NCBI RefSeq assembly: GCF_010727125.1 | Contig: NZ_AP022564.1 | Location: 1,488,001 to 1,552,000, forward strand | From: Mycolicibacter terrae | Lineage (GTDB): Bacteria > Actinomycetota > Actinomycetes > Mycobacteriales > Mycobacteriaceae | Reading direction: 5' to 3' | Length of the DNA stretch: 64,000 nt | Shown here: one piece after another, positions 58,334 through 64,000 of the stretch | How the letters are laid out: every line of letters begins with the position of its first letter | Position numbering within the stretch: position 1 is the first letter of the stretch | Translations under genes and position numbers: made by a program | The notes under the pieces: generated by a model | The model's database searches: none | The model's input: only the letters and a program-made list of their open reading frames with translations | Told to the model about the DNA's origin: nothing

Positions 58334-59191
58334 ATGCCCGTTCGTGCCCCGCTTTCCCCCGGTGTGGTGTCCCCGACGCTGCCGGTGCCCCGCTCGATCC
58401 CGCGCCCGGAATACGTCGGCCGGTCCACCGCCGCCGAGGGCAGTGAGCCCTGGGTGCAGACCCCCGAGGTGATCGAGAAGATGCGGGTCGCGGGCCGGAT
58501 CGCGGCGGGCGCCCTGGCCGAAGCGGGCAAGGCCGTGGCACCCGGGGTGACCACCGACGCCCTCGACCGCATCGCCCACGACTACATGGTCGACCACGGC
58601 GCCTATCCTTCGACGTTGGGCTACAAGGGCTTCCCCAAGTCGTGTTGCACGTCGCTCAACGAGGTCATCTGCCACGGTATCCCCGACTCGACCGTGATCG
58701 CCGACGGTGACATCGTCAACATCGATGTCACCGCCTACATCGACGGTGTCCACGGCGACACCAACGGCACGTTTCTGGCCGGAGACGTTTCCGAGGAGCA
58801 CCGCCTGCTCGTCGAGCGCACCCGGGAGGCGACGATGCGTGCCATCAAGGCGGTCAAGCCGGGCCGTGCGCTCTCGGTGATCGGCCGGGTCATCGAGGCG
58901 TATGCGAACCGATTCGGCTACAACGTGGTCCGTGACTTCACCGGACACGGCATCGGCACGACGTTCCACAACGGGCTGGTGGTCCTGCACTACGACCAGC
59001 CCGAGGTCGACACCGTCATTGAGCCGGGGATGACGTTCACCATCGAGCCGATGATCAACCTCGGAGGCCTGGATTACGAGATCTGGGACGACGACTGGAC
59101 GGTGGTCACCAGCGACGGGCAGTGGACCGCTCAGTTCGAGCACACCCTGGTGGTCACCGACGACGGCGCCGAGATCCTCACACTGGTGTGA
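58334..59191 (+). CDS. map: Methionine aminopeptidase type I
   Basis: A 285-residue enzyme removing N-terminal methionine from new proteins. Metal ligands are visible in [17 protein letters not shown] (two Asp), GHGIGTTFH (His), FTIEPM (Glu) and AQFEHTLVV (Glu). The N-terminal ~40-residue extension with RPEYVG and a Pro-rich linker is typical of the actinobacterial MapB type. The start comes from the leaderless -10 box. Confidence 0.95.
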   Translation: MPVRAPLSPGVVSPTLPVPRSIPRPEYVGRSTAAEGSEPWVQTPEVIEKMRVAGRIAAGALAEAGKAVAPGVTTDALDRIAHDYMVDHGAYPSTLGYKGFPKSCCTSLNEVICHGIPDSTVIADGDIVNIDVTAYIDGVHGDTNGTFLAGDVSEEHRLLVERTREATMRAIKAVKPGRALSVIGRVIEAYANRFGYNVVRDFTGHGIGTTFHNGLVVLHYDQPEVDTVIEPGMTFTIEPMINLGGLDYEIWDDDWTVVTSDGQWTAQFEHTLVVTDDGAEILTLV

Positions 59192-59258
59192 TTCAGCGCT
59201 GCTGGCTGTTGAGCTGCTGAGGGCCTGTGAAAACCGCCCCATGCGGCCCCGCTGGCTG

Positions 59259-59264
59259 TAGCGT
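59259..59264 (+). promoter_or_regulatory. Leaderless -10 box of the alpha/beta-fold gene
   Basis: TAGCGT lies 7 bases before ATG 59272. Confidence 0.45.
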
Positions 59265-59271
59265 GGCGGAG

Positions 59272-59835
59272 ATGCCTGGCACGATGATGACCATCGACGG
59301 GTTCCCGATCCCGGTCGATATCGCCGGCCCGCATAACGGGCCCGTCGTCGTCGTGCTCGCAGCCGCGCAGCACCCGCTCACCGCCTATGACGCGGTCTGT
59401 CAGCGGCTGCACACCGCGTCGTTGCGCACCATCGTGATCGGCGCCGACGCGCGGCTGACACCCAAGTCCGTGGTCGGAATACTGGATTCGCTGGGAGTCC
59501 AGTGCGGCGTGCTGGTGGGAGATCGGACCGGCGGTGACAACGCCTGGGAGTTGGCGGCGACGCGCCCGGACCGGTTCACCGGCCTGGTGGTGCTCGATCG
59601 GGGACATCCGCGAGCCCCCGATCTGGGCGGGGCGATCCGCGACGAGCGCTGCCCACCGGTGGAGATCAACACGACCGTTCTGGTCAGCTCCCGAGCCTCG
59701 GCCTCAGTGGCCAACGCCAGCCAGCGGTTCGTCTACGGCGAACACCGTCTGGTGATGCTTCCGGGGCGCCGCAGCGCCCACGAGTTCACTGCGCAACTTG
59801 CGATGGAGATCGTATTGCGGGCCAGTACCTGGTAA
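59272..59835 (+). CDS. Small alpha/beta-hydrolase-like protein
   Basis: A 187-residue protein resembling a shortened alpha/beta hydrolase: a first strand with VVVVLAAAQHP, a VLVGDRTGGDNAWELAA segment where the nucleophile elbow would be, and VVLDRGHP. The expected G-x-S-x-G is GDRTG, so the catalytic serine is missing. It may be a non-catalytic relative. ATG 59272 is set by the leaderless -10 box; GTG 59227 would add 15 residues. The FAAL gene follows 90 bases later. Confidence 0.65.
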   Translation: MPGTMMTIDGFPIPVDIAGPHNGPVVVVLAAAQHPLTAYDAVCQRLHTASLRTIVIGADARLTPKSVVGILDSLGVQCGVLVGDRTGGDNAWELAATRPDRFTGLVVLDRGHPRAPDLGGAIRDERCPPVEINTTVLVSSRASASVANASQRFVYGEHRLVMLPGRRSAHEFTAQLAMEIVLRASTW

Positions 59836-59925
59836 GGGTCGGCCAAGAGAGTATTTTCGGCATAGCCGGGCATCATCGGGGGCTCGGGCTTCAAAAAAAT
59901 CGAATAAGCATCTTTGGGGGTTCAA

Positions 59926-61665
59926 GTGAGGTCGTGGGGACAGTCGATACCGGCACTGCTGCGTGAACGCGCTGAGCAATGGCCGGACCGAACGGCGTTC
60001 ACCTTTATCGATTACGAGGTCGACCAGGCCGGGTACTCCGAGACTCTGACCTGGTCGCAGCTGCTGCAGCGCACCGAGGCTATCGCCGTCGAGGTGGCCG
60101 CGGTCGCCTCGCCGGGCGACCGGGTCGCGCTGCTGGCGCCGCAGGGCCTGGAGTACGTCGTCGGGTTCTTCGGGGTGATGGAAGCCGGCTGCATCGCGGT
60201 GCCGTTGCCGGTGCCGGCGTTCGGCAGCCACGACGAGCGGGTCACCGGGGCGCTCAAGGATTGCGCACCGGCCGCGGTGCTCACCACGTCAGCGGTGGTC
60301 GGGGATATCCAGAACTGCGTCGGCGCGATCGGAGGCGGTTCGCCGGCGGTCATCGAGATGGACCTGCTCGACCTCGACTCGCCCACCGGATGGAGCGGCG
60401 CCGGGGCGCTCACCACCAAGACCGCGCTGCTGCAGTACACCTCCGGCTCCACCGGCTCGCCGCGGGGCGTCGTGGTCTCGCACCGGAACATCTTCGCCAA
60501 CATCGAGCAGGTGATGGCGGACTATTTCATCGACGACGGGGGAGCACCCCCGCCCGACACCACGCTGGTGTCCTGGCTGCCGTTCTACCATGACATGGGC
60601 CTGCTGCTCGGCATCATGGGTGCGGTCTTGATGGGCTGCCGCACTGTGCTCATGAGCCCGATCGCCTTCCTGCAGAAGCCGGCGCGCTGGATTCAGCAGC
60701 TGGCCATCAACCCCTGCTCGTTCACCGCCGGGCCGAACTTCGCGTTCGAACTCGCCGCGCGCCGGACCACCGACGAGGACATGGCCGGGCTCGACCTGGG
60801 CGGCGTGCACACCATCCTCAGCGGCAGCGAACGCATCCATGCCGCGACGATCCGCCGCTTCAACGAGCGGTTCGCCCGCTCCAATCTGCCCCCCAACGCG
60901 CTCGCGCCGTCGTACGGGCTGGCCGAAGCGATGGTCTACGCCGGGTCGGCGCCTCGCGCCAAGCGCCCGGTGACCTTCCGGCTCGACTACGAGAAGCTGG
61001 TAGCCGGTGTCGCAGAGGCCGGCCCGGCCGGCGCCGAGCTGGTCAGCATCGGCCCACCGCGCGCCTGCACGATGCGCATCGTCGACCCCGAGACGCGCAC
61101 CGAGAACCTGCCCGGCCAGGTCGGAGAGATCTGGCTGCACGGCGGAAATGTCTCCAGCGGCTACTGGCACAACCCGGAGGCGACCGAACGCACCTTCGGC
61201 GGGCGGATCGAAAATCCATCCCCGGGCACGCCGGCGCAGCCGTGGTTGCGCACCGGCGACCTGGGCGTCATTCACGAAGGCGAGCTGCTGGTCGTCGGCC
61301 GCATCAAGGACATGTTGATCGTCGACGGCCGAAACCACTACCCCGACGACATCGAGGCGACGGTGCAGGAGCTCACCGGGGGCCGCGTCGCTGCCATACC
61401 GGTCACCGGGGAGGGCCGCGAGCAGCTGGCCGTCATCGCCGAGCTCAAGAGCCGCGGCACTCCAGAGGAGGAAACGCAGCGCCTGGCGGATCTGAAACGC
61501 GATGTGGCAGCCGCGGTTTCGCGATCCCACGGGGTACGGGTGGCCGATCTGGTGTTTGTCGCCCCCGGCTCGCTTCCGATCACCACCAGCGGAAAGATCC
61601 GTCGATCGACGTGTGCCGACTGCTACCGGTCGCAGCAATTCAGTCGGCTGGAGCCGATCGGCTGA
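59926..61665 (+). CDS. Fatty acyl-AMP ligase (FadD/FAAL family)
   Basis: A 579-residue acyl-adenylate-forming enzyme. The AMP-binding core shows QYTSGSTGSPRGVVVSHRN, SWLPFYHDMGLL and SYGLAEAMVYAG, and the C-terminal SGKIRRSTC holds the catalytic lysine. The overall pattern (GSERIHAATIRRFNERFA) is that of mycobacterial FAALs, which load fatty acids as acyl-AMP onto polyketide synthases. No polyketide synthase or acyl carrier protein is nearby. GTG 59926 has GGGGG 6 bases upstream; TTG 59914 is a weaker option. Confidence 0.87.
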   Translation: MRSWGQSIPALLRERAEQWPDRTAFTFIDYEVDQAGYSETLTWSQLLQRTEAIAVEVAAVASPGDRVALLAPQGLEYVVGFFGVMEAGCIAVPLPVPAFGSHDERVTGALKDCAPAAVLTTSAVVGDIQNCVGAIGGGSPAVIEMDLLDLDSPTGWSGAGALTTKTALLQYTSGSTGSPRGVVVSHRNIFANIEQVMADYFIDDGGAPPPDTTLVSWLPFYHDMGLLLGIMGAVLMGCRTVLMSPIAFLQKPARWIQQLAINPCSFTAGPNFAFELAARRTTDEDMAGLDLGGVHTILSGSERIHAATIRRFNERFARSNLPPNALAPSYGLAEAMVYAGSAPRAKRPVTFRLDYEKLVAGVAEAGPAGAELVSIGPPRACTMRIVDPETRTENLPGQVGEIWLHGGNVSSGYWHNPEATERTFGGRIENPSPGTPAQPWLRTGDLGVIHEGELLVVGRIKDMLIVDGRNHYPDDIEATVQELTGGRVAAIPVTGEGREQLAVIAELKSRGTPEEETQRLADLKRDVAAAVSRSHGVRVADLVFVAPGSLPITTSGKIRRSTCADCYRSQQFSRLEPIG

Positions 61666-61677
61666 CGGCGGGCGGGT

Positions 61678-61683
61678 AGCCTG
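61678..61683 (+). promoter_or_regulatory. -10 box upstream of glnA4
   Basis: TAGCCT lies 44 bases before ATG 61728, which has its own AAGGAG site at 61718-61723, so this transcript would have a leader. Confidence 0.35.
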
Positions 61684-61727
61684 ACAGCACTCAATGTCGG
61701 GGGGACCGTCGTCGGTGAAGGAGCGCA

Positions 61728-63092
61728 ATGACCCGGCCCGCGATGCTGTCCCAGGTCGAACTCCAACAACTGGTCGGGTGCGGCGAGATCGACACCGTGG
61801 TCGTGGCGCTCACCGACATGCAGGGCCGGCTGGTCGGTAAGCGGGTCGCGGCGCAGCATTTCCTCGACGAGGTCGCCGGCCACGGCGTGGAGTGCTGTAG
61901 CTACCTGCTGGCGGTCGACGTCGAGATGAATACCGTTCCGGGCTATCCCATCGCCGACTGGGGTACCGGCTATGGCGACCTGGTGCTCAAACCCGACTTC
62001 GCCACGCTGCGGCGCATCCCGTGGTTGCCCGGCACCGCCCACGTGCTGGCCGACGCCTACTGGCCGGGCGGTGACCCGGTGGTGGTGGCGCCTCGCCAGA
62101 TCCTGGCCGCTCAGGTCGCGCGGCTGGCTGAGCGCGGGCTGGTCGCTTACGCCGCAACAGAACTGGAGTTCCTGGTCTTCGACGACAGCTATCGGCAGGC
62201 GTGGGCCGGCGGTTACCGCGGCCTGACGCCCGGCACGGACTACAACGCCGACTACGGGCTGGTCGCCGGTACCCGGCTGGAACCGCTGCTGCGCGACATT
62301 CGCTTGGGGATGGCCGGCGCGGGAATGCGCTGCGAGGGCGTCAAGGGGGAGTGCCACACCGGTCAACAGGAGATCACCTTCCGCTATGAGGAGGCGCTGG
62401 TCGCCTGTGACAACCACAGCGTCTACAAGAGCGGCGCCAAGGAGATCGCCGACCAACACGGCAAGAGCCTGACGTTCATGGCGAAGTTCGACGAACGCGA
62501 AGGCAACAGCTGCCATGTGCACCTGTCGCTGCGCAGCAGCGAAGGCGCCGCGGTGTTCGCCGATCCGGCCGCACCGCACGGCATGTCGGAGTTGTTCCGC
62601 AGTTTCCTGGCCGGCGTATTGGCCACCTTGTCAGAGCTGACGCTGTGCTACGCGCCGAACATCAACTCCTACAAGCGATTCGTCGGCGGCAGTTTCGCTC
62701 CCACGGTGATCGGCTGGGGCCTGGACAATCGCACCTGCGCTCTGCGGGTCCTCGGCCGCGGCGACTCGCTGCGGGTGGAGTGCCGGGTGCCCGGCGGCGA
62801 CGTCAACCCCTACCTGGCGGTGGCGGCCCTGATCGCGGCCGGCCTGCACGGTATCGACAACGATCTCGAATTGCCTGACCCGGTCGACGGTGACGCCTAC
62901 CGCACCGGGTTGCCGCACCTCCCGTCCACGCTTGCCGAGGCGGCCGAGGCTTTCGCCGAGTCTGCGGTGGCGCGCAAGGCTTTCGGCGACGATGTCGTCG
63001 CGCATTACCTGCACGGCGCGCGGGTGGAGTGCGACGCGTTCAACACCGCGGTGACCGACTGGGAAAGGGTTCGGGGCTTTGAACGGTTCTGA
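61728..63092 (+). CDS. glnA4: Glutamine synthetase-like enzyme GlnA4
   Basis: A 454-residue glutamine-synthetase-fold protein. It has the beta-grasp N-terminus (VVVALTDMQGRLVGKR), ATELEFLVFD, KSLTFMAKF, CHVHLSLR and the ATP-site CRVPGGDVNPYLAV. GlnA4-type enzymes ligate glutamate to amines such as ethanolamine or polyamines rather than ammonia. Direct links to an amidotransferase-like hydrolase and an aldehyde dehydrogenase support amine breakdown. Position matches Rv2860c. AAGGAG lies 4 bases before the ATG. Confidence 0.9.
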   Translation: MTRPAMLSQVELQQLVGCGEIDTVVVALTDMQGRLVGKRVAAQHFLDEVAGHGVECCSYLLAVDVEMNTVPGYPIADWGTGYGDLVLKPDFATLRRIPWLPGTAHVLADAYWPGGDPVVVAPRQILAAQVARLAERGLVAYAATELEFLVFDDSYRQAWAGGYRGLTPGTDYNADYGLVAGTRLEPLLRDIRLGMAGAGMRCEGVKGECHTGQQEITFRYEEALVACDNHSVYKSGAKEIADQHGKSLTFMAKFDEREGNSCHVHLSLRSSEGAAVFADPAAPHGMSELFRSFLAGVLATLSELTLCYAPNINSYKRFVGGSFAPTVIGWGLDNRTCALRVLGRGDSLRVECRVPGGDVNPYLAVAALIAAGLHGIDNDLELPDPVDGDAYRTGLPHLPSTLAEAAEAFAESAVARKAFGDDVVAHYLHGARVECDAFNTAVTDWERVRGFERF

Positions 63093-63837
63093 ACCCGCCG
63101 GTTCAGCGAGCCGTCCGGTGGTCGGCCTGACCACCTACCTCGACCGGGCGCGGTTCGGGGTCTGGGATGTGCGCGCGGGGCTGCTGCCCGCCGACTACCT
63201 CGAGGGCGTCACCGCCGCCGGCGGGATCGCGGTGCTGCTGCCGCCGCAGCCGGTGACCGGCGAGATCGCCGCGCGCGTGCTCGACGGCGTTTCCGGTCTG
63301 GTGATCACCGGCGGCAGAGACCTCGACCCCTCCGGCTACGGCCAGGCCGCGCACACCGAGACCGATCGGCCGGACCCGACGCGGGACGCCTGGGAGTCCG
63401 CACTGCTGGCCGAGGCGCTGCGGCGCAAGTTGCCGGTGCTGGGCATCTGCCGCGGCGCCCAGGTGCTCAATGTCGCGCTCGGCGGGACGCTGCACCAGCA
63501 CCTGCCCGACGTGCTCGGCAACGCCGGTCACCGGGCCGGCAACGGCGTATACACCCCGATGCCGGTGCGCACCATTGCCGGTACCCGGCTGGCCGAGCTG
63601 GTCGGCGAGACCTGCCAGGTGCAGTGCTACCACCACCAGGCGATCGCCGAGCTGGGTGACAAGCTGGTGGTCAGCGCCCTCGATGACGACGGTGTCATCG
63701 AGGCGATCGAGCTTCCCGGGGAGGATTTCGTGGTCGCGGTCCAGTGGCATCCGGAGGCCTCGTTGGACGACCTGCGCTTGTTCACCGCGATCGTGGACGC
63801 GGCGCAGAACTATGCGGCGGCGCGGGCGGGCCGATGA
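63079..63837 (+). CDS. Class I glutamine amidotransferase-like hydrolase (PuuD-like)
   Basis: A 252-residue peptidase C26 protein. The nucleophile lies in LGICRGAQVLNVALGG (Cys near residue 124) and the catalytic His-Glu in VQWHPEAS. PuuD releases GABA from gamma-glutamyl-GABA, fitting the GlnA4 neighbour. TTG 63079 overlaps the glnA4 end by 14 bases; GTG 63118 is an alternative start. Its stop overlaps the aldehyde dehydrogenase start by ATGA. Confidence 0.87.
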   Translation: MNGSEPAGSASRPVVGLTTYLDRARFGVWDVRAGLLPADYLEGVTAAGGIAVLLPPQPVTGEIAARVLDGVSGLVITGGRDLDPSGYGQAAHTETDRPDPTRDAWESALLAEALRRKLPVLGICRGAQVLNVALGGTLHQHLPDVLGNAGHRAGNGVYTPMPVRTIAGTRLAELVGETCQVQCYHHQAIAELGDKLVVSALDDDGVIEAIELPGEDFVVAVQWHPEASLDDLRLFTAIVDAAQNYAAARAGR

Positions 63838-64000
63838 CCCACGAGCTGGTCAACCCGGCCACCGGGGCGGTGTTCGCCGCCGTCGAACATGTCGATGCCG
63901 CCGCCGTCGACGACGCGGTAGGCCGGGCGCAGGCAGCGCAGAAGCGATGGGCGCGGTTGGCGCCGGCCGAGCGAGCGGCGGCGCTGCGGGCGTTCGCCGC
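63834..64000 (+). CDS. aldC: Aldehyde dehydrogenase, N-terminal part (3' end outside window)
   Basis: The first 55 codons, starting MTHELVNPATGAVFAAV and continuing AAAVDDAVGRAQAAQKRWA, are typical of the NAD-dependent aldehyde dehydrogenase N-terminus. The catalytic Cys is beyond the window. An ATGA overlap couples it to the PuuD-like gene. In a gamma-glutamyl pathway it would oxidise an aminoaldehyde. The order matches AldC (Rv2858c). Confidence 0.85.
   Translation, partial: MTHELVNPATGAVFAAVEHVDAAAVDDAVGRAQAAQKRWARLAPAERAAALRAFA

Overview
The window is high-GC DNA from a mycobacterium, most likely a slow-grower-type lineage. It carries a PE/PPE-SVP pair, a PGRS-domain protein, an MpaB-family oxygenase and a FAAL ligase. 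From base ~9170 to the end, the gene order follows, from memory, M. tuberculosis H37Rv Rv2920c to Rv2858c: amt, glnB, glnD, ffh, amidohydrolase, dacB2, rpsP, KH protein, rimM, trmD, lppW, rplS, lepB, rnhB, DUF2469, yraN, yifB, dprA, viuB, xerC, M23 peptidase, rpsB, tsf, amiC, MarR, pyrH, frr, cdsA, rlmN, DUF2631, dxr, rip1, ispG, GNAT, penicillin-binding lipoprotein, map, glnA4, class I amidotransferase and aldC. No rRNA, tRNA, CRISPR array or insertion sequence was recognised.

Bases 1-9000 are accessory: a GH6 cellulase end, a NUDIX hydrolase, a small membrane protein, a decayed SRPBCC gene, an amidase and an SDR dehydrogenase. Next come two adjacent exported proteins, a PE-PPE-domain hydrolase and a PGRS glycine-repeat protein. 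Each begins with a conventional signal peptide instead of a PE or PPE domain. A flavin oxidoreductase follows. Bases 9000-15160 hold the nitrogen-control cluster amt-glnB-glnD behind a candidate GlnR half-site. glnD stops after its nucleotidyltransferase region and has lost the HD and ACT domains. The sequence after the break contains a gene-poor stretch, a small cysteine-rich secreted protein and a PE/PPE operon.

Bases 15160-35830 are mostly core: protein targeting, ribosomal proteins with maturation enzymes, signal peptidase, RNase HII, DNA-uptake-related genes, XerC, rpsB-tsf and amiC. A lactate-2-monooxygenase-like gene and a GyrA-like/GNAT fusion are inserted here. Bases 36290-43590 hold a seven-gene membrane complex related to H37Rv Rv0081-Rv0087. 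Its genes are joined end to end by 4-base overlaps (one of them shorter) and led by an ArsR regulator. The large subunit lacks both nickel-iron cysteine motifs, so this looks like an energy-converting-hydrogenase-related (Ehr) complex rather than a hydrogenase. It sits between the MarR gene and pyrH.

Bases 43760-55280 carry pyrH-frr-cdsA-rlmN and dxr-rip1-ispG, separated by a self-contained MpaB/small membrane protein/TetR operon with a perfect operator palindrome. The last 9 kb hold a penicillin-binding lipoprotein, methionine aminopeptidase, an orphan FAAL and the glnA4-amidotransferase-aldehyde dehydrogenase cluster, which resembles a gamma-glutamyl polyamine pathway.

Many genes show a TANNNT -10 box 6-8 bases before an ATG or GTG, the signature of leaderless transcription. 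I used these boxes to choose several starts.
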